DNA of 64,000 bases, taken from assembly GCF_001625305.1 (NCBI RefSeq), contig NW_017803943.1, positions 1,356,706 through 1,420,705 of the forward strand, given 5' to 3'. Position numbers and translations under genes: made by a program. Source of the DNA: Branchiostoma belcheri (lineage: Eukaryota; Chordata; Leptocardii; Amphioxiformes; Branchiostomatidae). Shown here one piece after another: positions 22,896 to 34,716 of the stretch. The notes under the pieces are model-generated. The model saw only the letters and a list, made by a program, of their open reading frames with translations, was not told where the DNA came from and searched no databases. Position 1 is the first letter of the stretch, and every line of letters starts with the position of its first letter.

Positions 22896-25683
22896 AATAG
22901 TTTTTTATGTGCCTTTGTCTCCTTGAGATGCATTTTGCAAATGGCATCTCATGTATGGCATGTGACCATGAATTTCTCCTAAAAGCTGCCATTTGGGCAG
23001 CCCTAGTTTTGTTATTGTACCCAAGATGGCAGTACTGACCTGAATGTGAGAAACAAAGGCAATGGATGGTCTTCTGATGCAAATAAACTGTGTGGCTTCA
23101 GGCTGACTGTTCTATTTACAGGGAAGTGTCAAATGGTGTGATGATATGCATGTGATGGGGCATTTTATTCTACACCATCATGACAGATTGTGTGGACGGA
23201 TTTGCGATAAGGTTCACCCAAAATATGCAACGTAATGATAGTTTATGAGGCTACTAAGCCTAGTGTGTGTATGTGTAAAGATCTCAATGTAGGAATTTAG
23301 AAAAAACATTGAAACATACATTACAAACACTGAACGTTGGGACGAAGCATATTGAGTCTAATTGAGAAATGTAAAATTTGGACCATTTTTTTGTGCTTGA
23401 GAAGGACAAGATCAAATGCATAAAATTAATGTCATTTTTATTCAAGGTTTGAATATGATTATGAAGAGTGTCTTCTAAAGTGATCAGATGATTCTGCTGA
23501 CTTTTCTTATTCTCAATTACGTTGTGAAATAATCGAGACTCAGTGATTTATTAGGCAATTTGAGCAAATTAGTCGATACATCACAAGGTTCTGTCACAAC
23601 GTAATATATATAACGTTAAATTAAACCATTTACAAAATGAATCTTGGCACCATTTCAGTGTTCCCTGCCTTTCAGTACGTAACAACATCTCAGTTCAGTA
23701 CTTAATTTGTTTGCCAACTTTATATGCCTTCTACATGTAGGATAATGCTTGGAGGCCAATGGATTACATGTACCTCATAGCAGGATTTTCTTGTTACATA
23801 ATTCTAAATTGCAGAACTGGAATTCTTGAGTATAGGGTTAATGGCACTAGCTTGGCTAATACGAGCCTGCAATGATACTAATGCACACTACCCATGCATA
23901 ATCTTCATATATAAGAGCCATTGCATTAGCTTTTTACACTGTCCTATTTCTGGGGACATTCTAGATCTGATAAACTAGGGCAAAAGCACCATAACTTGCT
24001 GCAGGGTTTACCTCCAGAATGCTAAACGTCTGTTTAAGTGGACGAGGCCACGCTTTATGAGGACATTTTCAGCTTGCTTTTCCATCATTTCCTGTAGTAT
24101 AATAAGTTTGTAATGGTTGTAGATATAGATATAAGTAATTGCTGTCAGCCCTTTATAGATGTTTGTTTATATTAGTAGTCAGACAGGGGATGTTTGATGA
24201 TAATTTAGAGCGTGACATTTGTCTGGCTCCATCTGGTCTCTGGTTTGAACCGACAGGAAACAAAAAAGGCCTTTGTGGTAGTCAATTTACCTTTCTTTTT
24301 AAAAGATATTTAGTATTACATATTGTCATAGCTGGGCTATGATAACGTTTCATATTGGAGTTCTGGCCCATGTGATAACTAGTAGTATCACACAGGGCTC
24401 AATTTGGTTATCACACAGGCTTCCAAATGTTCCATAGAATAATTTGAACATGTTTCAAGCGTGGTGCTTTCGAAAATCCTAATACTCGGGCAGCTGATCC
24501 GAACTGTGGGTGGGCTGGAACCTTGGGTGATACGGATTACAACTTGTAGTATTCTATATATAGTACAGCAAACCAACATAAACCAACACAAGGAGGAAAA
24601 TTCAAATTTTGTATACTACTTTTCTGTTAATGAATAATGGAGAACAGAAAAAAATTCTAAACATTCAAACGCGCATTGTATAATTTGTTCAAAACAAAAA
24701 CAGATATTGAATATAATGTCTAGATAGATCTTTGACCCACAGTATTGAGTCTTACATGTATACCAGAAGGAGACAGAAATCGAAGATAACTCTAATGAAG
24801 ATCCACCCTGTAAATTATGCAGTTTTAAAGGGGGATTTCCTGAAATTGTAGTAATTAGCCAAATGACCGAGTCACCAACAAGACTCGCTAATTGGACCCT
24901 ATGAGATGCCTTTAATGATGGAGCCTTGAGTGTAGGGACTAAAATGTTTGCTATCAATTAGAGTGTGAACTATGCAAAGTTCACTGACCCACTGTTATAG
25001 ATGCCAGAATGGGTGAATTGTGTGTAAGAAGTACCAAGCCCATAAAAGGTCTGATCATAACTATTTTTACAGCTTTTCCGTGCACCTATAAAATTCGACT
25101 TTTTATCTATCAACAGCATCATACATCATTTAGAGTATTGATATTGGTATGAAATTTTGCATTCTGGTAGCTTCAATGTATAGCAGATCGACTACAGTAT
25201 ATAAGGGACTTGTCAACAAACTCAAACTGAGTTGAGATCTTTCCATGGTGCTGAAAGAAGGGCTGTTAGAGGCTTTTGGAAAGCTCTCTCTTGGAGGGTT
25301 AAATTGGAATTTAATAGTTGGAATTTTGAACAGTTAGAAGTGTTCAATGGTTTCCGACCTAAATGCAAAGAATTCTGACTGTGGAGAAGATTGTGTTGCA
25401 CGAATCTCAAATGCTTTGCTAGGAATATGTTCTGGTTATACCCCCATTATTAATCCTGAGTTTCAATTCGATTTATCGATCAGAACTTCCATCTTTTTGC
25501 CAAATGATCAGTCCAAAGTGTCCTTTTGGCAAATGACCAGTACTCCTCACAGAATACATGTCTGCATGCATACCTTTGTGCAATGGGTGCTAAATCCAAT
25601 GATAGCATGATATGTCTCCTGCTAAGCTTCTATGTGCTACAAACATAAATTACTTTAAGAAAGTGAAACTATGACACAGTTGT

Positions 25684-25898
25684 CACTGTTTATACTATAA
25701 TTCATGGTTTTTCACATTGCTCTTTTATTTGTGGTTTTCACCTTGTACCATGAACTCATCATTACCGTGTAGAAATAATTTGCTGACTTTCTTTTTGCTG
25801 CATTTGCCACTGCTGTGAACAGACTATAGTTCTGCGAACTTTTCCATTCTTCCCAGACTATGAACTTTTGCTACCATGAACATAAAGTGAGTACTGTA
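25684..25898. mobile_element. CTGTAAATCAC MITE, diverged copy
   Basis: The right half matches 6424-6634 well (ATAATTTGCTGACTTTCTTT, TATAGTTCTGCGAAC, TTTTGCTACCATGAACATAA). It ends AAAGTGAGTACTGTA. The left end is eroded. Confidence 0.6.
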
Positions 25899-26550
25899 CC
25901 AAACTAGCATGTATGTACATGCATATGTACGCCCATGGGGGACCTAAGAGATATCTCTTTCCTGTGCCATCTTAATATAGGTCACTAAGAGCTTCTTGAC
26001 AGAATGCTAATGAATTTTGTACTGATAGTGGAATGGGCAATATACAATCATGGCAGGGGCAAGAAGGCACCAGAGTTCCCATTTTGTTGCAGACTTATTG
26101 CATTCTACAGAAGATGAGGTTATTGATTCGTTGTCTATCTTTATAGATCAGTCGAGATACAGTGTCACATAAAAGGGTTCAGATCGAAGACGCGTTATCG
26201 ATCAAACAATGAGCTGAGCGCCACGGGGGAAGGTAACAGTTTGCCGTATTAGGGTCACGGATCAAGGAAAAGTTTTGCATTATCGTTAATGTCAAGGCCG
26301 AAATAGAGCAAAGTTCGTCCTTTTGTTTTGCCGTTCCACATTTGTAAACAAGCAGTCTTGTATTACTTGGCGGCAGAATCCAAACCGTTCACCCCTTGAT
26401 TTTTAAGAGGAATATTCTGCCCAAACAAGTTTGCAAGCTGTTGCAGGAATATTGGACATGCCCTGGAGCAAATGACGCCAATCTCCCCCAAGAGTCCTAC
26501 AGAGCTGCTCGCAGAATGAAGATTAGATCGTCCGGGAAAATTAAGCATTA

Positions 26551-26939
26551 GGCCACACCAATTTAATTTCTTGGTTAACGGATTCGCACGCTTCATTTTT
26601 TTCTGATTTGCAAAAAAAAAAAATAAAACTTCAGAATCAACTGCAAAATGCTCATATTTTGCCCTGAACAGTTGAAAACAGTCCTCTTGATCCTAGTTGT
26701 TACAGTTATTCCATCTTTCATTGCAGTGGTATCATTAAAAGTTCAAAATTCATTAAAAGTTCAAAATTCATTGTTTATATTTTGAACCCGCCTGGTGTGT
26801 TGACTTCATGGCTTCTATCGTACCATTTTGGGCCATAATAGGATGCCTAGGCCTATTTTTATTTTATTTTTTTTTCGCCCGCCCGCTCCATTATTTTTCT
26901 AGAAAAATCCGTTAACCAAGAAATTAAATTGGTGTGGCC
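26551..26939. mobile_element. Harbinger-type MITE, family A, best copy
   Basis: The inverted repeats are 33 bp, identical at both ends, and begin GGCCACACCAATTTAATTTC. TTA duplications lie at 26548-26550 and 26940-26942. The interior contains an internal duplication (ATTAAAAGTTCAAAATTC twice) that the 4395-4762 copy lacks. The perfect ends suggest fairly recent movement. A minus-strand open frame at 26363-26596 overlaps it and is not a gene. Confidence 0.85.
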
Positions 26940-27366
26940 TTAAACGTAATTCTTCCAACCTGTGGTACCATCAGTTTTTCAAAAGATGATTGTCAAGTTA
27001 TGAAAACATTTCTATAGAAGCAATCACATATATCACAGTTGGAATCTTGCAATTCAATGCTGGAATGAATTGATAAGACGCATTTAACCAGGGATTTTTC
27101 TAGGTTACATAAGATCCAGGTATAGAAAAGCCCATACTTATTTGCAAATCCCCTCTTGATGGAATATGTTAATTCAGGGCAAGCAAATAAATACATTGCT
27201 CTAGATGGATGGTATCAGAAGTTTCTGAAAGAGCTGGTGGATTTTAAAGAGCCCCTGTTATCTTGTCAAGAAGAAATGGCGGAGTTTGTGAGATTCACTG
27301 TGTGGATGGTCTACCCTTCATCGGCAAAATTTATCAGCAATCAAAAGTCTACTGTAGCTCGCAAGA

Positions 27367-27445
27367 TACTGTAAATCACGATTTTTTTGCGGTGCTTTAT
27401 TTATATTCGCTGTTTTTTGCAGTCACTTCTGTGCTGACTTTCAAA
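27367..27445. mobile_element. CTGTAAATCAC MITE, left-end fragment
   Basis: It starts TACTGTAAATCACGATTTTT and continues with GCGGTGCTTTATTTATATTC and GCAGTCACTTCTGTGC as in the full copies, then homology stops. Confidence 0.55.
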
Positions 27446-28079
27446 TGCAGGCTCACAAGATAAAGGCACTTCCACTTTTGGTACATAAGTGCAGGTGCGC
27501 ATTGTAATTCCTCGGAACACTACCCGCATATTTCATCCGCAATAACATTTCAAAAACAAGCCAAGGATTTTTAGCCAGAATTTGTATTCTGATTGCACCA
27601 TGTGCGTGCCACAAACGCCCTGAAATCTAGTCTGAAATGTTGTCAAGGGCTCCCAGTCCTTGCCTAGTGTGCTCACAAGCTGTGTCAGGAATATATTACA
27701 CATTTCAGAGCTGAATTATATGTTGTACATGTACAAGTAATAGGCAGTTATATACAGGTTGGCTTTTCTAAATGCAGCAGCGATCACAGTCTTTCGCTAT
27801 ATATTTATATGTATGTATAAGGCTGCTAGAATTATGCTTACTGAAAGTTTCAATGAGTAGCATGTCAGGATGCCCAAAAAGTATGTTATCAGGAAAGAGC
27901 AGCATTTCTCTCCTCGCAGCCAAGAGCTGAATTGTGAGGAGCTTACAATAGGTGGGGCTGAGTCACAAGGGTCTGGAGCGGCTGCCAACTCAGATGACCT
28001 CAATACGACCCCAGGTGTGACCATAAGACTGTAAGATATAAACCACTCACACTTGGAAGGACCTCTTCTCTTTCTTTGA

Positions 28080-28312
28080 GAAGTATGGTGGGTTCTTGAA
28101 CTGTCCCCAAACACGAGACCTCTATTTAATGTCCTATCTGAGGAGTGTCCCTAACTGAAGCTAGGTGCTCATTTTCACCCGAGTGAAGTGAAGAAAGCTG
28201 TGTAAAATGCCTTTCCCAAGGGCACAAGATCACTGGATTGGTAGGATTCGAACCTGAGACCTCTTGGTTCTGAGCCAAACCCTGCTGTTATGGCAACATG
28301 ACCCTACTTCTC
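28080..28312 (-). mobile_element. tRNA-derived SINE
   Basis: On the minus strand a perfect Pol III box B, GGTTCGAATCC, lies at 28254-28244. It is preceded by a tRNA-like head (GGCTCAGAACCAAGAGGTCT). The body reads CCAGTGATCTTGTGCCCTTG, GGAAAGGCATTTTACAC, ACTCGGGTGAAAATGAG, TAGGACATTAAATAGAGGTC and AAGAACCCACC. I recognise this as a common marine-invertebrate/deuterostome tRNA-SINE body. The box B looks intact. The reading frame at 27797-28114 on this strand is part of it, not a gene. Confidence 0.75.
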
Positions 28313-31300
28313 TGTGAAGTTTTGGCGAAAGGAGAGGATTAGTCATTGTTAGCCATTTGACATGTATCCATTTGTCCAATAATTCCTTTGTCAAGTTGAC
28401 ATCCCTGCTTATTTATAAATTACATCTCCAGAAAGAGATGATATCTTGATGTGTTCAGAAAAAGGACAATTCTGCCCATCATTCAGGTAAATTGAATCTC
28501 CAAAGGGTCACACCTAAACCATTTATCTTGTCTCCCACCCATCAGCACAAATTTAATACTAGTCTTGATGAAAATCGATAAAGTCAATTTAATGGGCGAG
28601 AAGACAATTAACTACTGACGTGAAGATGCTAGTCCTAGCAGGTGGAACTGGACCAGTTTTACTTGTACAAGTCTTCAACAGACCAAAAGTTTTTACTCAT
28701 TTTTATGATGATTTTCCGCATGTATCACTTCTAAAACTCTAATGTTATATTGCCCCATTCAAAACCAGAAATCTTCAATATTCTCCTACATGTACCATGC
28801 TCTACTCAAATATCAGTGTATGTTGGAAAATTCATATCCAATCGCTACAAAAGCGACAAAGTATCGTACATAACTGACATATCTCCTGAATCATAGAATG
28901 TAATATAATACTCTCATTAAGAAAAACATGCAATAAAGTAGCTTTGGTAGAATCAAAATTTAGCATACTATATTTAGTTAGTATGGAATCTCTGTTAGAG
29001 TTGTATTTTTACTATAGTTCGAAACACAACATTATTTCCTAGGCTTGACAACTGTCACTTTTTATCACATTGGGATTATCTTAAGTTGTTTTTGACATTG
29101 CAGACATCATATGAAAGATACTTTTGGCAATCAGATTTGGAATCCAGGGGAATCAAGACTTAGAGGATCAAACTCTCCTCAAAAAATTGTCCAGAGATTT
29201 TCTATATCGATAAAGGCAGCTTTAATCTGGGAAGAAGGCAGTTTTACGCAAGCCCACAGAAAGCTTTATCTGATACTTGGTGTGGGTTTGATGATTTTGT
29301 ATTCATACAGAGTCTAAGAACCCACTCTTGCACGCATAAGTATTACCGATCACACAGTAGCTAAATGCCAGGGGTAACAAGAGGACATTCATATGCAGTC
29401 ATCACAACTGTTTTTACATACACATGCATGGGTGACTAAGAAATTCTGGGAAAATTGTAGAGCTTTGCTATTCTTATCTTGACTTCATTGCTGTTACTAT
29501 TAGCTGTGCCAATAAAGTGTTACTTTGGGTGTAGCACAAAGGTTTTTGTGGTAAAACAATTCTCATTGGATCGAGATCACTTTCCTTTCCTAGGTATATA
29601 ACGTTACAGATTTTGTCCAAAACATTTGCGTAGCACAGACTGTTTCAAAATGACCACCTGATGTGCCATGAAGAGCTGTAAAAGATGATGCTTGAAGCAA
29701 GGTCCCTTGCCAATCCAAGCTGCTGTAGTGCTAGATGTACATGTATATGGAGGAGCTTGTTCTTGTGTAGATGATACTGAAAGCATATTGTGAGGATACT
29801 TAAAGGTCATCATTCAGTAATGATACTAGGCACAGTTCTGTAGTACGTTCACACAGTAGAGATCAACTTACATCTACATTTTTGTAAAACGTCTAGATCT
29901 GAGTCATTTTACCATGACTGTTTCTTTACATCTAAAAGGCTCTTTTGTATGATGTATGCCAAAAGTAGAAAAGTTGGATAATATCTTGTTATGGATTTCG
30001 TGAAGAGTACAGCAGATTTTCATTCATTATACCCAATTTCCTGTTACGGTAGTATAAATTAAATGTGTCTTCAAAAGTTCATAAAGTTCAGTGCATGAAG
30101 TTTAAGTATTGGAAATTTGATTCAACTGTTGGTCCAACACTGTGAAGGGCAGTGAACTTTTTTGGCTCATGGCCCACGAGAGCTATCAGCAAGACTTGTA
30201 AATGCAAGATGAGCCTAATGTCTCCGTTAGTACTGAGGTGAAGAGGGCCATTTACACAAGGTTCATGTACTTACAGTACATAACTGTTCCACCCTGAAAG
30301 CCAAGCTTACTGCATCTGTAATAACTGTAATACCGGTACTAATAACAATGAGGAGGGGCAGCGTCTAGGAAAAAAACTTGTGTTTCCCATTTCCTGATTG
30401 ACTGTAGGAAAAACTTACCGACCCTGCTGACAAGGTCGTAACATTTTTGATCTTAAACCTGAATTTCAAAACCTGTGGACATTATTTTACACATGTTTAG
30501 AAGTAAATTCTTTCAACTGGCTGCGGGTGACTCACTAACTCAGTGGTATGTAGAGGAACTAGTCAAGAATATCTTATACAGAAATAAACTATCATGGGAG
30601 TACAAAATACGTGCAATGAAAGCAACACTGTAACTGAGCACGTAACATAAACACCTATTTGTTACGATTAAGACAATAGACTCAGTACACATGACTAGAT
30701 CTTTGATATTCTGAATCATTAAGAAGCTGTACCATATAATATATACATTGTAAAAAGAAGAATTTACAAGTTATCCCATATTAGAATCATCCCCATGCAT
30801 AAAGCATTATCAGACTTTCCCTAAACCTACTGCAATTGAAATGAAAATTGCTTTCTGTAAATTTATAGCGGGCATGTCAACAGCTTCACCTTTTAGGTGG
30901 CCCTCGGGTCCATGTAATTTATTTCATCTCCATCTTTCTCAGTCCTCTAATAAAAATCTGCCTGCCTCTGTGCATAGGTCAGTATCTGGCCCCTTGCGCC
31001 TTGATATAAAGTGTACATACAAAACTGTACAATAAAATTTCAATGTGGTCAATGTTCAGTGCTGTATGACTTAGCCCACACCAATGGAAAAAATCTGTTC
31101 AAATTGGTATTTTTATACAGTCACGGGCAATATGATAGAACTGGCTCTTGAAAACGTCTATTCAATTGAAGTCTAGTAACAGTTGCACAGTAGGACAGGA
31201 GGAATAAGCAGATTTCTGTGGGCGGTGTTTAAAAATAAGCCTCTGTAACTGTCTATAGAGAGAAAATGGGTATAATGACCCTTTAGTTTTACTCCTACAG

Positions 31301-32125
31301 ATGATCTAGTCATCAGGTAATTACACTATTTTAAGGAACAGCATTCCTTCTTTTGAGGTATTTCTACCTCACAGAGCAATCTTTATGGCTATATAAAGCT
31401 ACTAGTAAGATTAGGAATGCTCTGAACCGTGCTTAATTTGTAGTCAAGGCACATGCTGAAAAATTACATCTCATTTTACGGGCTCAAGAAGTGATCTAAG
31501 TTGGGTAGGGAATCTTAGCTGTCTCCCAAACATGACCTTTGGAAAATGGGTGTTGAAATTCTGATTTGAAGAAATGTACTCTGTATGGATATTAGATATA
31601 TGGAGATCAACCATTCATAAAGCCCTGAGTCAGTCATGGAAAATTCCGGATTCTTAATTCACAAAATAGCAAGGATATTTAGTGTTCATAAAAGGTAATA
31701 AGGCCGTTTGATGGCAGAGTTGTGTTTTTAAGTGCTGTACTATCTGTTACCCGAGGGGTTCTTCTGACAAATTGCCAGTAACAGCTCACTTTGGGAAAGC
31801 AACAAAGTCGTACATCAGCATTCACTTTTAATGTTACCCAATTGTCTGGCGCAATTTCTTACCACGAATGACTCACTTGGCTTGGAGCCTAAGACTTTGA
31901 TACGATTCCCGGTGAAAGTGCTTGAAACAACAAGTTGCCCCGCAGGCATCCAGTATTGATTGCTCAAGTTCATAGTCATGGTCGTTATGTTTGTCCAACT
32001 AGCTCTCAGGATTCTCTGGGGATTTGCTCCCACACATGAAGCAAAAATAGAGGAAAATCATTTGGTTTGAACTTTCTCTTTTTAGACACTGAAGTGAAGT
32101 TTGGATCTTATTCAGAAAGCTGTGC

Positions 32126-32284
32126 CTGACCTTGGTGCTGAAATGGGTTCTGATCAGTTAAAAATCTCTTTTGGTTTTCAAGATAGTTTTCTTACTTAAT
32201 ACATGTTGGTACAAAACCTTATTTTTCCCTCTTCAAGCTTCACAAAGCTGATCAGAACTCGATTCAGCACCAAGGACAGGCATG
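32126..32284. repeat. Fold-back carrying GTCCTTGGTGCTGAA-type arms
   Basis: The left arm 32126-32158 (GCCTGACCTTGGTGCTGAAA, then TTCTGATCAG) and right arm 32251-32284 (complement GCCTGTCCTTGGTGCTGAAT, then TTCTGATCAG) are inverted copies over about 33 bp. The spacer is about 92 bp. The arm core is the same 15-mer that builds the arrays at 12.1 and 14.3 kb. Confidence 0.6.
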
Positions 32285-32499
32285 GAAACCTGCACAACTT
32301 TGTGAAGCAGGCCAAGCCTAATTTCACTGTCTAAAAAGCGAAACAACAACTGCTACGTGTATTTTTGCCTTTCTTTCAATATATAGTTTTCATGCAATAG
32401 ATACTAATACAAAATACGTAAGAAAACCTGATAGAATTATTCATCAAAGACATTATTAAAATTCTCCTCATGTTAGTAACATCACAAAGACAGTCCATC

Positions 32500-32795
32500 C
32501 CATGCAGCAGAAATGATTTGTCCCCTAAAATGGTATCAACATATAACATATAAAACAGTCCCTCTCCAAGCAGCAGAAACGGCTTGTCCCCCAAGGTGGT
32601 ATAGCAACATTTATAAAAACATCCCCTCTCCATGCAGAAAAAACGGTTTGTCCCCTGAGGTGGTATAGCAACAGCATAAAAACAGCCCCTCTCCACGCAG
32701 CAGAAATGATTTGTCCCCTAAGGTGATATCAACATCTATTATAAAAACAGCCCCCCTCCATGCAGCAGAAATGGCTTGCCCCCTAAGATGTCCTC
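32500..32795. repeat. Minisatellite, 4.6 units of 63-66 bp
   Basis: Units start at 32500, 32566, 32630, 32693 and 32758 (last one partial). Each reads CCATGCAGCAGAAATGATTT, GTCCCCTAAGGTGGTAT, CAACAT and ATAAAAACAGCCCCTCT with small changes. The minus-strand open frame through it (32376-32696) is a repeated peptide produced by the array, not a recognised gene. Confidence 0.85.
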
Positions 32796-33247
32796 TGACT
32801 GTCCTTGATTAAAAGTCTGGAGAACTTTCATTATGGGTTCAGGACGGAGGCGTGGGTTGAGAGATGTGAAGACCCCAGACCTCGGGACTACACTCTAATC
32901 TCATTTCTCAGCAAAACCTGATGGGTCTTGATGATGGAATACTAAGTTTTTGTCAGAATCCATTTCCGGCAAACCCCATCTGTATTCCCTGCATAAGAGC
33001 ATATCTTGCTGGAAGATGGTTTATATAATAAGTACAATTTACAATACGTGTTCCTAATTAAAGAGTACTAGGCAATTGCGTCTGGTAGAACTACGGAGGG
33101 CTTCAAATCACTGTGTTCTGTCCTCAAATGCTTTACATGTACTACGTCATTCTTGGGTGAAGGAAAGAAGATGAAACTGCATCCAGTAAATTTGCCATTT
33201 CCAATTGCATTGCTATTATCACTGGTCTTAGTAACAAGTCTTCTCAC

Positions 33248-33405
<158 letters not shown>

Positions 33406-33692
33406 TTAAGATTGTGAGATTATACAATGCAAACAAATGAGAAGATATGCCACCTCCAACCAATCAAAAGCATGACAAGTTCTCTTTCACTTGTTATTGC
33501 CATCCTCGAAGATCTTTTCTTTTCTTTTGAGATCTGATGTTCCCGGAATAGAGTGGCTGTCAGGAGTCTTGAATTGTGGCATGTGGCGTCGAAGCTAGGG
33601 GCAATTAAACTGGATTATTCACATCCAGTCCAGATGACAGCTATATTTAATTTGGTACCTGTGCAAAACAGTGAGAGGATTATCTTTTCTAA

Positions 33693-33892
33693 CACTGTAA
33701 ATTACTTTATGTTTGCGGTAGAAAAATTTCACAGTGTGATAGAAAAATGGACATGTTAACAGAACTATACCTTCACGGTGGCACCAGGTGCAGCAAAAAG
33801 AAAGTCAAGAATTATTTGTTCACAGTAATGATAAGTTTGCGGTACAGAAGTGACCACAAAGTACGACCAAAAAATTATTGTGATTTACAGTT
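33693..33892. mobile_element. CTGTAAATCAC MITE, inverted orientation
   Basis: It starts CACTGTAAATTACTTTATGT and ends TTGTGATTTACAGTTA. Interior blocks are reversed relative to 6424-6634: GCAGCAAAAAGAAAGTCA, AATTATTTGTTCACAGTAAT and GATAAGTTTGCGGTACAGAA. Confidence 0.7.
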
Positions 33893-34464
33893 AAGTAGAG
33901 ATGTCTATTCATTCTGACAAAACTTTAGAAACTCCTTTCTTGATGCCTAAGATTTAGGAAGACTTACATTGTATACTTTTCCCTCACAGTCTATTTTTGA
34001 GAACGCTTTTCCTCCTTAGGAAAGCTCTTTCTGTACATTTTTTAGCATTCACCTTATTCACCTAACCCCATCCTCGTGTTTAAGGGTCTGGTAGCACCAT
34101 TCTTATCCATGGTTGATATTACCCTATCTGGCGTTTAGGCTGTGTATATTCATTTTTTAGGTGCGAAATGTCTTGTATAACAGGTTTAGAGCAATTGAAT
34201 TTCTTACTAAAAGAGATTGAATATTCCATATTTTCAGTGAGTTGTGCCGTAGCCTTGAATTTTGCTACTGAAAGGATAAGATTCAGAAGCCAAGGTCATA
34301 GTGACTTATTCACTTTACAGCATGGAATTAGCTACAGTAGATGGAAAATTCCTTGGTCATTGATGCATGCATGTTGCTGGATTTCTTAAATTCTCTTGTG
34401 GTTCAACAACAACATTCAGAACAAAGTCACTGTGTTATTTATCAAGCTCTAGTTGCATGCACTA

Positions 34465-34716
34465 AGCACGTCGGCAGAACGTACTGTACCTGCGCGAAAC
34501 CTGTAATGTATTGTACATAGCACTTCGGCAGAATGTCTCCCAAAACTCGTTTTCGTGCATATAAGGTTAAAATCCCATCTGTAGTTTTTAGATGTTGTAT
34601 TGGAAAAGATATAATCTGCAACAGCCAAAATTCTGATGCAACGTTGACCAAATATCCAACGAAAACCGTGAAAAACGAGGGTTTTGTGCAGGCGCAGTAC
34701 GTTCTGCCGACGTGCT
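34465..34716. mobile_element. 252-bp inverted-repeat element, AGCACGTCGGCAG family
   Basis: The ends are AGCACGTCGGCAGAACGTAC and its complement. A second inner inverted motif is AGCACTTCGGCAGAATGTCT. It is the same family and nearly the same length (252 against 253 bp) as the insertion at 60268-60520, in opposite orientation. The flanks CATGCACTA and CAATGTACT are only loosely similar, so the duplication here is doubtful. A scrap of the inner motif (AGCACTTCGGCAGAACGTCT) also occurs at 52805-52826. Confidence 0.75.

Noticed and set aside
28080-28312. Functional tRNA gene
   Set aside because: Box B is perfect, but no full cloverleaf follows and the sequence continues into a SINE body.
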